Source: Alkalimonas cellulosilytica
Lineage (GTDB): Bacteria; Pseudomonadota; Gammaproteobacteria; Enterobacterales; Alteromonadaceae
Assembly (NCBI RefSeq): GCF_036325985.1
Contig: NZ_JAUHLI010000002.1
Location: forward strand, 309,205 to 373,204
Direction of reading: 5' to 3'
DNA length: 64,000 nt
In this document: positions 24,198-33,122 of the stretch, piece after piece
Layout of the letters: every line of letters begins with the position of its first letter
Numbering within the stretch: the stretch's first letter is position 1
Notes under the pieces: model-generated
The model's database searches: none
The model's input: only the letters and a program-made list of their open reading frames with translations
Told to the model about the DNA's origin: nothing
Translations under genes and position numbers: made by a program

Positions 24198-25401
24198 CTT
24201 TCATTTGTTCATTGGCCCAGCTGAGAGCTTCATGGTAAGCATCTGGTACTTTATCTGAAGGTAATTGCAGTTGCTCAATCAAGGTGCTTGCCTGCTGCCA
24301 ATCCGCCTGTTCATACCATTGCATCAACTTCAGGTAATCCGCCAAAACGCCTGACCCCTCTACCAGTGCATCTTTAATATCTTTCGCCAAGGGTAATTTT
24401 TGCATGACGGACTCAATCGACTCATCCAATAACGCATCCATCAGCGACATCATGCCGGTGAGGTATGCTTTAGATGCATCGGTACCATGCAACTCGGCCA
24501 GGCCTTCGGCAAACTTGGCCCGCGTCATCGATAGCCGCATCAGTTCGGCTGGCTTATCACTGCTGATTTGAGCGGTAAATAATAATGACAAAAAGCGCTT
24601 TAACTCATTTTGGCCAAGCACCACCAAGGCTTGCTTGATGGTGGCAATCTCGGTGCGCCGTTTAAAAATAGCCGAGTTGCTGTAACGCAGTAATTTGTAA
24701 GACAAGCTGACATCACGTTGGAATATAGCGGTGATCGCAGTCAGATCCATCTCGGATTTGGAGGTTTCATACAGCAGTTCAGCCAAAGTCATCTGAGCAG
24801 GCGACAGCGATTTGGTTTGCATCATTTCCGGCTTGGAAAAAAAGAAACCCTGAAAATAGTCAAAACCCAGCCCCATAGCCGTTTCAAATTGCTGATTGGT
24901 TTCTACCTTTTCTGCCAGTAATTTAATATGGGGGAAATCGGCAATCGCTTGCTTAATTTGCTCGATGGTCTCGATCGTTGTGGCCAGGAAGTCAATTTTT
25001 ATAATGTCAACAAAAGGGTAGAAATGACGCCAGACAGGCTGGTGTTCATAATCATCCAATGCCAGCACATAGCCTTTGTTTTTCAGATCCTGGCACTCCG
25101 CCAGCAGGCGTTTACCCGGTTGAATAGTTTCCAGAATTTCCACCACGATCTGCTCTTTTGGCAGCATTCTGGGGTATTTTTTTTGCAGCGTGTCCAAAGT
25201 GAAGTTGATAAACCCGGGTTTATCACCTAAAAAATCTTCCAGACTGAATGAAAACTGGCTACCTTCGATTATTTTGGAGGTTGCTTCATCTCCGTCAATA
25301 TCCGGAAAAACATTTTCCAGACTATCCCGAAACAACAATTCATAAGCGTAGAGCTCTTTATTTCGATCCAGGATCGGTTGGCGTGCCGCATAGAAATACA
25401 T
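24181..25401 (-). CDS. EAL-HDOD signalling protein (YuxH-like)
   Basis: The ATG at 25401, 11 bases after GAGGA, gives 406 residues. The N-terminal EAL-type domain begins FYAARQPILDRNKELYAYELLFRD. The key EAL motif is replaced by YELL and the later acidic stretches are partly altered (LALDDYEHQP, IIKIDFLA, LLAEKVET), so c-di-GMP hydrolysis is doubtful. The C-terminal half is an HDOD domain (DVSLSYKLLRYSNSAIFKRRTEIATIKQALVVLG). Proteins of this build often act as effectors or regulators of motility and biofilm, not as enzymes. It is preceded by the putP terminator and transcribed alone. Confidence 0.9.
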   Translation of the reverse strand: MYFYAARQPILDRNKELYAYELLFRDSLENVFPDIDGDEATSKIIEGSQFSFSLEDFLGDKPGFINFTLDTLQKKYPRMLPKEQIVVEILETIQPGKRLLAECQDLKNKGYVLALDDYEHQPVWRHFYPFVDIIKIDFLATTIETIEQIKQAIADFPHIKLLAEKVETNQQFETAMGLGFDYFQGFFFSKPEMMQTKSLSPAQMTLAELLYETSKSEMDLTAITAIFQRDVSLSYKLLRYSNSAIFKRRTEIATIKQALVVLGQNELKRFLSLLFTAQISSDKPAELMRLSMTRAKFAEGLAELHGTDASKAYLTGMMSLMDALLDESIESVMQKLPLAKDIKDALVEGSGVLADYLKLMQWYEQADWQQASTLIEQLQLPSDKVPDAYHEALSWANEQMKVMGDS

Positions 25402-25495
25402 AGAAACCAAAGTCCTCGGGGGTTAAGCAGGGCAGCATGGATACTACCAGACACTATCTGTTAGTTTATAGCTGCTTGCGCGGGTGGAAACAAGC

Positions 25496-25530
25496 AAAAA
25501 AAAAGCCCTTAGCAATTTTTGCTAAGGGCT
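25496..25530 (-). terminator. Rho-independent terminator of putP
   Basis: On the minus strand a 12-bp stem (AGCCCTTAGCAA / TTGCTAAGGGCT, arms 25504-25515 and 25519-25530) with a 3-base loop is followed by a run of nine T. It lies five bases beyond the putP stop codon. Confidence 0.95.
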
Positions 25531-25535
25531 GTGTT

Positions 25536-27071
25536 TTACTCCATATCTGTTTCCAGTCGTCGCTCCATGCGTTCAAAGTCTTGTTGGATACTCACAGCAG
25601 GTTCAGCGGTCAGTTTGCTTACCACTACAATTGCAATGGCGCTGAATAAGGCTCCGGGGACGATTTCATAGACATAACTGCTTAAGGTATCACCGGCAAT
25701 GGTGAGCGGTGCATAAATCCAGAACAACACCGTGCCAGCACCGACCAACATGCCGCTTAAAGCACCGGCATAGGTCATGCGTTTCCAGTACAGGCTAAAG
25801 ATAATCAGAGGGCCAAAGGCTGCGCCGAAACCAGCCCAGGCATTGCCAACCTGGGAAAGTAAGTTTTGGCTGGGATTCAGTGACAAGCCAATCGCTGCCA
25901 AAGCGACAATGACTACCGAAATTCTTCCTACCATCACCTGTTCGCGATCTGAGGCATTGCGGCGCATAAAGGCCAGATAGAAGTCTTTGGTCAGTGAGCT
26001 TGATGTCACCAGCAGCTGTGAGGAAATGGTACTCATGATAGCGGCTAAAATGGCGGCCAGCAGGAAGCCTCCTACCAAAGGATGGAACAGGATTTGCGAC
26101 AACACAATAAAGATGGTTTCCGGATCGGCCAGTTGACCTTCGGCATCCAGATAAGCGGCCGGACCGAGCGAACCGGTTTGGGTAGCCATATAAACTGCGC
26201 CGATAATACCGGTCAGCATGGCACCAATCAGGGCGACTATCATCCAGCTCATGCCGATGCGGCGCGCTACTTTAAAATCTTTAATCGAGCGAATCGCCAT
26301 AAATCGCACGATGATGTGTGGCTGACCAAAATACCCCAAACCCCAGGCCAGTAAGGAGATCACTCCCAGCACAGTAGCCCCATGCAGTGGGTTGAGCATC
26401 GGCTGCTCCATCTGGGCAATTTCCTGCAGCACAGGTTCAGTACCGCCTAAGATAAGGAAGGCTGCCACCGGGACCAGAATCAGCGCAATAAACATAATGC
26501 AGCCTTGCACAAAGTCGGTCATGCTGACGGCTAAAAAGCCACCAAACAGGGTGTAAGCTACGACTACGCCAGCGGTTAGCAGCAAGCCAATCTCATAGTT
26601 CAGACCAAACGCATTCTGAAACAGGGTACCACCTGCATAAACGCCTGCTGCTGTATAGAGCGTAAAAAAGACGATAATCACCACAGCGGACACCAAACGC
26701 AGCGCTCTGGTTTGATCGTTAAAACGGTTTTCAAAATAATCGGGCAGGGTGATGGAGTCTTTGGCGACATGGGTGTAGGTGCGCAAACGTGGCGCGACAA
26801 TCAGATAGTTCAAATAGGCGCCAACCGTCAGGCCGATGGCGATCCACACCTCGGAAAAGCCCGCGACAAAAAAAGCGCCGGGTAAACCCATCAGCATCCA
26901 GCCGCTCATATCGGAGGCACCGGCAGATAAGGCGGTGACTCCTGGACCTAATTTGCGACCACCCAGCATATAGCCGGAGACATCACTGGTGGAGGTGCGA
27001 TAGGCGTATAGGCCGATGCCAAGCATGGCAAGAAAGTAAATGGCGAGGGAGATAAAGGTGCCTGTTTCCAA
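25536..27071 (-). CDS. putP: Sodium/proline symporter
   Basis: A solute:sodium symporter of 511 residues when read from a TTG at 27071, which has CAGGAG six bases upstream. A longer frame starting 8 codons earlier also uses TTG but would place the ribosome binding site inside the gene. About 13 hydrophobic segments are present. Diagnostic blocks match E. coli PutP: GGRKLGPGVTALSAGASDMSGWMLMGLPG, FGGFLAVSMTDFVQG, and the AAILAAIMSTISSQLLVTSS sodium-site helix. It imports proline with Na+. No putA is in the window. A strong terminator follows immediately. Confidence 0.94.
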   Translation of the reverse strand: METGTFISLAIYFLAMLGIGLYAYRTSTSDVSGYMLGGRKLGPGVTALSAGASDMSGWMLMGLPGAFFVAGFSEVWIAIGLTVGAYLNYLIVAPRLRTYTHVAKDSITLPDYFENRFNDQTRALRLVSAVVIIVFFTLYTAAGVYAGGTLFQNAFGLNYEIGLLLTAGVVVAYTLFGGFLAVSMTDFVQGCIMFIALILVPVAAFLILGGTEPVLQEIAQMEQPMLNPLHGATVLGVISLLAWGLGYFGQPHIIVRFMAIRSIKDFKVARRIGMSWMIVALIGAMLTGIIGAVYMATQTGSLGPAAYLDAEGQLADPETIFIVLSQILFHPLVGGFLLAAILAAIMSTISSQLLVTSSSLTKDFYLAFMRRNASDREQVMVGRISVVIVALAAIGLSLNPSQNLLSQVGNAWAGFGAAFGPLIIFSLYWKRMTYAGALSGMLVGAGTVLFWIYAPLTIAGDTLSSYVYEIVPGALFSAIAIVVVSKLTAEPAVSIQQDFERMERRLETDME

Positions 27072-27223
27072 AGTAAACTCCTGTTGATTGCGCAAACGCT
27101 GTTGTTGTTCTTTTGCAAGAGCTCATGCTAACAAGCTATGGCCGTAAGTGCCAGCCCCGCCGGATGAACAGCGGGGCGGTAATGCTGAGTGTTGATTCTG
27201 GAGCAGCACAGAGACGCGATGGG

Positions 27224-28855
27224 TTAAGAATAAAGCGATTTCAGTTCACTTTGCACCGGTTCCAGAGCCCTTGTTGGCTGATACCCTTGCCAGGCCTGCC
27301 AGAGCTTATCCCCCTGCCATGCCGCGGCTTCGGGGTGATACAGGACTTTATTTAGCAATAGCAATTCACTGCGTAGTGGTTCCTCAACGGCTGCAGCTAA
27401 GGCGCTGAGTGTGCGGATGCTTTCATTCAGTTGTCCTTGTGCCCAATACAACAAGCAGTCACGGGCCACCTCTGGTTGATTGTGGCGGCAGGCTTTTCTG
27501 AGCGCGGCAGAATTAAAGCTCGGGCTGTTGATTGCTTGTTGATTGCCTTTAGGCCGGCGCCAGCGCCAGAGCAACAAGGCTGTGCTCAGGGCCCAGGCAG
27601 CCAGCAACAGGCTACTGAGATGGTTCCAATGCCAGGGTGAGGCAACGATTATCTCAGGTGCAGGCGTCGTTTGACTGGTTAACAGCTGTGACGCGGTCGC
27701 ATCAGGCTGAGTTCTTGCTGCAGGAAGGACCTGAATTGTACGAGCGGGCAGGGTGGCATAATCCACCATCTGACGCTGACTGTTCCACCAGGGCAAGCGT
27801 AGCTCGGGCAGTTGCACTTCGCCTGCTTCCGTTGGGATCATCGCCAGGGTAAAGGTTTTTTGTGCCACCAGGCGCCCATTGCGCTGTGCTCCCTGGCGCT
27901 CCGGTTGCTGTGGGTAGAGCCGAAACTTTGCCGGTGCGGTAAAGTCGATATCTGGTAATTGGTTGGCGGCGACATCCACCCCGGACAGAGTAATGGTTCG
28001 GGTGATGGGCTCGCCTTGCCTTAGTTCGGTAAGATCGCCAGACCATTCTTCATGCAAAGTAACCAGACCCGCTATCAGCCAATCCCCAGGGAAATCGGTC
28101 GGTATGGGCAAAATGTCAACCGCAATGGCTTCGGCATGTTGTATCACAGTACGGGTACGGGCAAAAAAGTTGCTGCGGCTGCTGTCTCTGTCCAGTAACT
28201 CGCCGGTAAACTCGGGAGCGCTAATGCTGAATTGACCACTGCGCTGTGGTGTAATGGCAAAACGTCGGCTAATGGTGCGATAACGCACCCCATCGATCAG
28301 CACGCTGCCTTCTTCATCCCGGCCTATTTGAAGAACCGTTGCACCTTCCATGGCAGGTTCGGTCAGGCTGCCGCGCTGCAGATCGCCCCGGTAATGAATC
28401 GTTACCGTGTAGTAGCCGGTTTGCTGCACGTGAAGCCGGCTTTGCTCCAGGCTGGCGGTTAAAAACACTTCTGGTCTGCCATCAGCAGTGGCCGTTGCGG
28501 CTAAGACTTCCAGCGCAATCGGTTGACTGCTGGCCTGGCCAACCTGAAAAGAAGGTATGATGTACTGGCCAGGCTCCCTGGCAAACAGCGATACACGCCA
28601 ACTGGTAGTGTGACTGGCTTCGCCATTTATCACCCGGGTACTTTGGCTGACGGATGGCACCGTGACTCGAAAGTCCTGCTCCAGGATGCGGAAGTTGAGT
28701 TGATCAGCGCTTAAACGCGCATCAGCGATGACTTCCAGTACGATGGCCTCACCGACCATGGCCGGGTTTTTATCGACGCTGGCACTGAGCTGGCTGGCTG
28801 CCCACAAGGGCCAGTTGCTTACAATCAACAAACACAGACAAAGGGTTCTTACCAT
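27224..28855 (-). CDS. batD: BatD-like membrane protein (aerotolerance operon)
   Basis: A 543-residue protein with a signal peptide (LCLCLLIVSNWPLWAA), a long periplasmic beta-rich region (residues 25-400, SVDKNPAMVGEAIVLEV, GYYTVTIHYRGDL), one membrane segment near 420-440 (LLLAAWALSTALLLWRW) and a cytoplasmic tail. This is the oxygen-tolerance/BatD layout. It begins 7 bases inside the upstream VWA-TPR gene and closes the MoxR-Bat operon. The 128-base gap before putP holds a GC-rich inverted repeat (GCCCCGC/GCGGGGC, 27154-27177) without a T tract. Role: part of an envelope complex with the VWA proteins; exact function unknown. Confidence 0.9.
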   Translation of the reverse strand: MVRTLCLCLLIVSNWPLWAASQLSASVDKNPAMVGEAIVLEVIADARLSADQLNFRILEQDFRVTVPSVSQSTRVINGEASHTTSWRVSLFAREPGQYIIPSFQVGQASSQPIALEVLAATATADGRPEVFLTASLEQSRLHVQQTGYYTVTIHYRGDLQRGSLTEPAMEGATVLQIGRDEEGSVLIDGVRYRTISRRFAITPQRSGQFSISAPEFTGELLDRDSSRSNFFARTRTVIQHAEAIAVDILPIPTDFPGDWLIAGLVTLHEEWSGDLTELRQGEPITRTITLSGVDVAANQLPDIDFTAPAKFRLYPQQPERQGAQRNGRLVAQKTFTLAMIPTEAGEVQLPELRLPWWNSQRQMVDYATLPARTIQVLPAARTQPDATASQLLTSQTTPAPEIIVASPWHWNHLSSLLLAAWALSTALLLWRWRRPKGNQQAINSPSFNSAALRKACRHNQPEVARDCLLYWAQGQLNESIRTLSALAAAVEEPLRSELLLLNKVLYHPEAAAWQGDKLWQAWQGYQPTRALEPVQSELKSLYS

Positions 28856-30681
28856 TCTTCTCGGGCTCCTGTCGGCAGCTGTTGCTGCCTGCGGCGTTGA
28901 TGTTCAATATGCATCCGGTTACGTAGCAGCAATGCCGGATCATCCTGTACTTTACGCAGCAGATTATTCAGTTCTTGTTGTTGTTCAGGATCTGCATCGG
29001 GCCAGGGGGACTCCACCACCTGGCGTTGTTGCTGTTCTGTCACTGCTTGCTCGCTATCTGCCTGATCCTGTTGCTCACTTTGCTGTTCTTCGTTGCTGCC
29101 TTCTTGCTCGGTGCTGTCGGTTTGCTCGGTGCTGTCGGTTTGCTCAGGGCTGTCCCCTTGCTCAGAGCCATCCGCACCGTCATCGGTGGCGGAGGGATCT
29201 GAAGAACCAGAGCTGTCTTCCTGAGACTGGCTGCTGTCCGAGCCCTGTTCTGATGGTTCTTGTTGATCATCGCTTTGGCCGTTGTCATCACCGTCTTGCT
29301 GCTCTTGTTGTTCATCCAGTAGGCGCTGGATGAGCTCGGCATTGTGCCGGGCTTGCTCCAACTCCGGGTCTTGTTGCAAGGCCGATTGATAGGCGCTAAG
29401 CGCTTCTTCAAAACGACCTTGTCTGGCTAAGGCATTGCCCAAATTGTAGCTGTGGCTGGCGGCAGGGCTTTTGTCATTCAGTGTGGCCCAGGCTTGTTCC
29501 GCGGCCAGATAATCGCCAGCCCGGTACGCGGCCTGGCCCCGCCAGTAAGGATCGCTAAATAGCTGATAAGCGCTCTGATAATCACCTTGCTGATAGGCCT
29601 GCATGGCGCGTTGCTCGTCGGTTTGAAACAGACTACGGCTGCCTTCTGCCATCACCCCCGGTGGTAGCAGTAACAGGCAAACCAGCAGCAACTGACCTCG
29701 TTTACCCAGCCATAGTGCCAGGGGTAACAGCAACCAGACCAGGTAGACCGCTTTGTCGCGCCAATCGTCGCCACGGCTGTGCAGTTGCTGTTCCGTGCGA
29801 CCTTGTTGGCGGTAATCGGACAGGCTGAGGATGGCCTGAATGTCACTGTCAGATAGCTGCGCCTGCTGGAAAACACCACCGCCGCGTTGAGCCAGTTGAC
29901 GCAGCTGATTGACCGGAACTTTGGGCAGCACCAACTGGTTGTTACGGTCGCGCAGCAAGCTGCCATCCGGCAGTTGCACCGGCGCAGCTTCTTCGCTGCC
30001 AAAACTGATAATTGACAGGCGATGCCGCATGCGGGACACCTGATCAAATAATTCGCGCTCGCTATGCCGCTCAAAGCCATCGACCAGGGCCACGATATCG
30101 CCTTGTGCATAGCCTGCTTGTTGCAGCAGCCTATCTGCTTCTTTTAAAGCAGCAAGCAGGTTGGAGCCCTGGTTTGGCATAATGTCAGGTCGCAGGTTAG
30201 GCAGCAGCAATCGAACATTGTTGTGATCCGGTGTCAGCGGGCTGACCACAAAGGCATCACCGGCAAAGGCGATCAGCGCAAGCTCGCCTTCCTTTAGCAC
30301 ATCAATAAAATCCAGCGCTTTAAAGCGGGCCTGACTCAGTCGATTGGGGGTCATGTCGGTAGCGTACATCGACATCGACATATCAATAATCAGTACCGTT
30401 GCTTTATTGACGGTAATGGCCGGCTGTTCGATTCGTTGCCAGCTTGGGCCAGCCAGGGCAATGGCCGACAGTAGCCAGCATAGGGCCAGTAGCGGCAGTG
30501 TCCAGCGACTAACCCTTCCGCTGGTTTTGCCCAGCAGATGCTGCTGCAAATGCGGTGCGATCAGCTGTTGCCAGGGGCTTTTTTGCTGCCGGTACCGCCA
30601 GAACAGTGCCAGCATCATGAGTAGCGGCAGCAGACTTAACAACCAGTAGGGTCTTAACCAGTGCAGTTCAGCGATTGGCAT
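28849..30681 (-). CDS. batB: VWA-TPR protein (BatB/BatC-type fusion)
   Basis: A 610-residue protein. Two N-terminal membrane segments (about 10-28 and 60-78) are followed by a von Willebrand A domain whose MIDAS is DMSMS (about 101-105), another membrane pair near 310-345, and TPR repeats (about 355-460: YQQGDYQSAYQLF, YRAGDYLAAEQAWATL, ALARQGRFEEALSAYQSALQQDP). The last 150 residues are a Q/E/D/S-rich low-complexity tail. It combines the BatB VWA and BatC TPR parts in one chain, a common gammaproteobacterial form. It overlaps batA and batD at both ends. Probable inner-membrane partner of the MoxR ATPase. Confidence 0.92.
   Translation of the reverse strand: MPIAELHWLRPYWLLSLLPLLMMLALFWRYRQQKSPWQQLIAPHLQQHLLGKTSGRVSRWTLPLLALCWLLSAIALAGPSWQRIEQPAITVNKATVLIIDMSMSMYATDMTPNRLSQARFKALDFIDVLKEGELALIAFAGDAFVVSPLTPDHNNVRLLLPNLRPDIMPNQGSNLLAALKEADRLLQQAGYAQGDIVALVDGFERHSERELFDQVSRMRHRLSIISFGSEEAAPVQLPDGSLLRDRNNQLVLPKVPVNQLRQLAQRGGGVFQQAQLSDSDIQAILSLSDYRQQGRTEQQLHSRGDDWRDKAVYLVWLLLPLALWLGKRGQLLLVCLLLLPPGVMAEGSRSLFQTDEQRAMQAYQQGDYQSAYQLFSDPYWRGQAAYRAGDYLAAEQAWATLNDKSPAASHSYNLGNALARQGRFEEALSAYQSALQQDPELEQARHNAELIQRLLDEQQEQQDGDDNGQSDDQQEPSEQGSDSSQSQEDSSGSSDPSATDDGADGSEQGDSPEQTDSTEQTDSTEQEGSNEEQQSEQQDQADSEQAVTEQQQRQVVESPWPDADPEQQQELNNLLRKVQDDPALLLRNRMHIEHQRRRQQQLPTGAREEW
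29108..29161. repeat. 18-bp tandem repeat inside batB tail
   Basis: Two exact 18-bp copies (29108-29125, 29126-29143) and one diverged copy (29144-29161) encode TEQTDS-type hexapeptides in the acidic low-complexity tail. The unit is a multiple of three, so copy-number change would keep the frame. Confidence 0.85.
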
Positions 30682-31657
30682 ACCATAACTCCTGCCAACG
30701 AATGTGTAATGCTACCAGCCAGAGTGAAAGCAGCAAGGCCACAGCCAGAGGCCAGTGCACCAGGCTACGTTGTGGCCGGTAACTTAAGGTTTCGCGCTCA
30801 ATCGGCTCCAGCTCGTCCAGTAACTGATACATGCGTTCAAATTCCTGCATGTTGCGGGCCCGAAAATAAGCACCGCCGGTTTCCTCCGCCATCCGGATCA
30901 ATAAAGGCTCATCCAGATCGTGTGAAGGATTCACTACCCGAGGGCCAAACAAGCCCTGTTGCAGCATTTCTTCAGCGCCAATGCCTACGGTATGAATGCG
31001 GACGCCAGCAGCTATAGCAAGCTGCAGTGACTCTTCCGGGCTGATATTGCCGGTGTTGCTGGCGCCATCGCTTAAAAACACGATCACTTTGTTGGAGCTT
31101 TCAAGCTCATTAAAACGTTTCACTGCCAGACCAATGCCTTCGCCGATGGCGGTGCGCCGGCCCGCCATGCCGACTACGATTTCATCCAGCATGGTCTGTA
31201 CTGTGGTTAAATCCAGAGTTAACGGCGTGAGCTGGTAAGCGGCATCGGCAAACAAAATCAAACCAATGCGATCGCCCTGACGTCGCTCTAAAAAGTCCCG
31301 GGTAAGAATTTGCACTGCTTCAATCCGGTTAATGGTGCGACCTTGCCAGCGCATATCTTCGATTTCCATCGAACCGGATAAATCCAGCACCAGCATAATG
31401 TCGCGGGCTTGTTGCGGGATCTGTACCGGCTCGCCGTACCAGCGCGGTTCAGCCGCAGCCAACAGCAAGGCCAGCCAAATCAGACCTGCCAGCCATGTAG
31501 CTGGTCGTTTCCATTTGCTTTGGCTGCGCTGACTTTGTCCGGCAACCTGCATTAATGGTTTTAGTTTCAGCGCCCGGCTAGCCATGGCAGCGCTGCTTTT
31601 TATCAGCAAAGGCAAGGGGAGGAGTAACAGCAACCAGGGCCAGTTCAGCTCAAACAT
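30668..31657 (-). CDS. batA: VWA domain protein BatA
   Basis: The ATG at 31657, five bases after GGAGG, gives 329 residues. Two N-terminal membrane segments (about 5-25, 50-70) precede a VWA domain with a complete MIDAS: DLSGSM (about 90-95), the Thr in RRTAIGEG, and FLSDGASNTG. A final membrane segment lies near 300-320. The domain probably binds a metal-dependent partner on the membrane face. It overlaps the DUF4381 gene by 8 bases (ATGTTTGA) and the next VWA-TPR gene by 14 bases, so the operon is tightly coupled. Confidence 0.93.
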   Translation of the reverse strand: MFELNWPWLLLLLPLPLLIKSSAAMASRALKLKPLMQVAGQSQRSQSKWKRPATWLAGLIWLALLLAAAEPRWYGEPVQIPQQARDIMLVLDLSGSMEIEDMRWQGRTINRIEAVQILTRDFLERRQGDRIGLILFADAAYQLTPLTLDLTTVQTMLDEIVVGMAGRRTAIGEGIGLAVKRFNELESSNKVIVFLSDGASNTGNISPEESLQLAIAAGVRIHTVGIGAEEMLQQGLFGPRVVNPSHDLDEPLLIRMAEETGGAYFRARNMQEFERMYQLLDELEPIERETLSYRPQRSLVHWPLAVALLLSLWLVALHIRWQELWYANR

Positions 31658-32186
31658 CCGCACCTCCGGGCTTTTGTTGTGCTAGATGGTGTTGTGCTAG
31701 ATGCTGTTGTGCGAGCTGTTGTAGCTGCGGGAGGCTTTGCTGATCCAGCCAGCGTTTGGCGCAATCGGCAAAGTGTTTCGCATCGGCAGCATCGGGTTTG
31801 GGTTGATACAGTAAAGCGTTTAGATCCGGCCAGGCGACTGTTGTATCCTGCTGTTGCAAAAACTGTTGCCAGTCCGACACGCTGCAACTTAGCAAGGGAC
31901 TATTCGGCGCGTAATGACGGATCAGGCGTTTTAGCAACTGATTGATGGCCGCAGCCTCAACGGATTCGCTGGCTACTAATTTTTGCATTTCGGTTCGGGC
32001 TGCCAGTAATCCCCGTTGCCGTAAAACTTGCTGTCTGCGCTTCGTGGCCAGCCAGACCACCAAAGCAGCTGCCAGTAGCGCAAGCAATAACACCAACCAC
32101 CAGCCAGGCGCTATCCCCATAGCGGGTGCCGTGTCGGTTTCGATGATATCCGCCAGCTCAGCCAGCAAAGGATGCGTTTCAATCAT
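31650..32186 (-). CDS. DUF4381 membrane protein (MoxR-Bat operon)
   Basis: A 178-residue protein with one membrane segment (about 28-46, WWLVLLLALLAAALVVWLA) preceded by a short N-terminus (HPLLAELADI) and followed by a basic, helical cytoplasmic domain. This matches DUF4381, found between DUF58 and batA in MoxR operons. The last 25 residues repeat an A-x-L-A-Q-Q-H-L pattern (QLAQQHLAQHHLAQQ). Start and end overlap both neighbours by 8 bases. No enzyme activity is suggested; a scaffold role in the Bat complex is plausible. Confidence 0.85.
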   Translation of the reverse strand: MIETHPLLAELADIIETDTAPAMGIAPGWWLVLLLALLAAALVVWLATKRRQQVLRQRGLLAARTEMQKLVASESVEAAAINQLLKRLIRHYAPNSPLLSCSVSDWQQFLQQQDTTVAWPDLNALLYQPKPDAADAKHFADCAKRWLDQQSLPQLQQLAQQHLAQHHLAQQKPGGADV

Positions 32187-33120
32187 GCCAGCTCCGGAGT
32201 AGTTGATTGACCAGCGGTTCGGCGGCGCTTATGGGCAGGCAGCGGCAGCCCAGTTGTTTCAGGCTTTGTTGCAGCGCGGCAGAAAATTGCTGTTGCTGTG
32301 CTTGATAGCGCAGCCGGGTGCTCTTGCTGCCAAGATCAAGCCAGGCTGAGTGTTCACCATCGGTCACCGGGGCGTCACCGTGGGCGCCGATGGGCAGTGT
32401 CATTTCTAACGGATCAAATAAAGACGCGCAGACTACTTCGTTGTGCTGACGGATGGCACTTAGATGGCGCAGTGCTTCGCTGTCCAGTTGCTGAAAGTCG
32501 GACAAGACAAATAACAAACTGCCGGGACGCACCAGCCGTCGTACCTGGCCAAGCGCTTGCGGCAGCGTAAGGCCATAGCGCCCCTGTTGCTCTGTGAAAA
32601 CCGCTTGCAGTGCATGCAGGTAATACAGTACACCAGCCGAGCGGCTGCGGGGCTTTAACTCCAGATGGTGGCGTTCGCTAAATACCAGGCCACCGAGTTT
32701 GTCGCCTGCGGCTTTGCTATGCCAGGCAATCAAGGCTGCCAGATGAGCTGCCTGCACGGATTTATACAACAGGCTGCTGCCAAAGTGCATGCTATCGGAC
32801 AGATCAGTCAGAATAAAAACCGGTCGCTCCTTTTCCTCGCGAAACAACTTGGTGTGAGCTTTGCCTGTGCGCGCAGTGACCCGCCAGTCGATGGTGCGAA
32901 CATCATCGCCTGCTTGGTAATGGCGCACTTCATCAAACTCCATGCCTCGGCCTTTACTACGCGCCAGGTAGCTGCCTGCCAGCTTGCTTTGAATGTGTTG
33001 CTGTGGTCTGAGATCCAGCAGTTTGGTGTAACGCTGATACCAAAGCAGTTCATTCAGGCTGAGACTAACCCCGGTTGCCGCCAGTTGCTGAAGCCATTGT
33101 TGTGGGTGGACATCGCTCAT
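32179..33120 (-). CDS. DUF58 protein (MoxR partner)
   Basis: A 313-residue soluble protein with the DUF58 hallmark GRGMEFDEVRHYQAGDDVRTIDWRVTARTG (about 55-84, positions given because the block is long) and a VWA-like fold afterwards (FILTDLSDSMHFGS, LLFVLSDFQQLD). The DLSDS motif is a MIDAS-like metal site. DUF58 proteins are co-encoded with MoxR AAA ATPases and are thought to be their substrates or adaptors. It starts 2 bases after the moxR stop and overlaps the next gene by 8 bases. Confidence 0.92.
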   Translation of the reverse strand: MSDVHPQQWLQQLAATGVSLSLNELLWYQRYTKLLDLRPQQHIQSKLAGSYLARSKGRGMEFDEVRHYQAGDDVRTIDWRVTARTGKAHTKLFREEKERPVFILTDLSDSMHFGSSLLYKSVQAAHLAALIAWHSKAAGDKLGGLVFSERHHLELKPRSRSAGVLYYLHALQAVFTEQQGRYGLTLPQALGQVRRLVRPGSLLFVLSDFQQLDSEALRHLSAIRQHNEVVCASLFDPLEMTLPIGAHGDAPVTDGEHSAWLDLGSKSTRLRYQAQQQQFSAALQQSLKQLGCRCLPISAAEPLVNQLLRSWHD

Positions 33121-33122
33121 GA

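Noticed and set aside
27154..27177. GC-rich inverted repeat between batD and putP as a terminator
   Set aside because: No T tract follows on either strand, so I do not list it as a terminator.
28728..29333. Long plus-strand frame (201 codons) opposite batB and batD
   Set aside because: It is antisense to the low-complexity and well-supported coding strand, and its product shows no domain; it mirrors the Q/S-rich tail.
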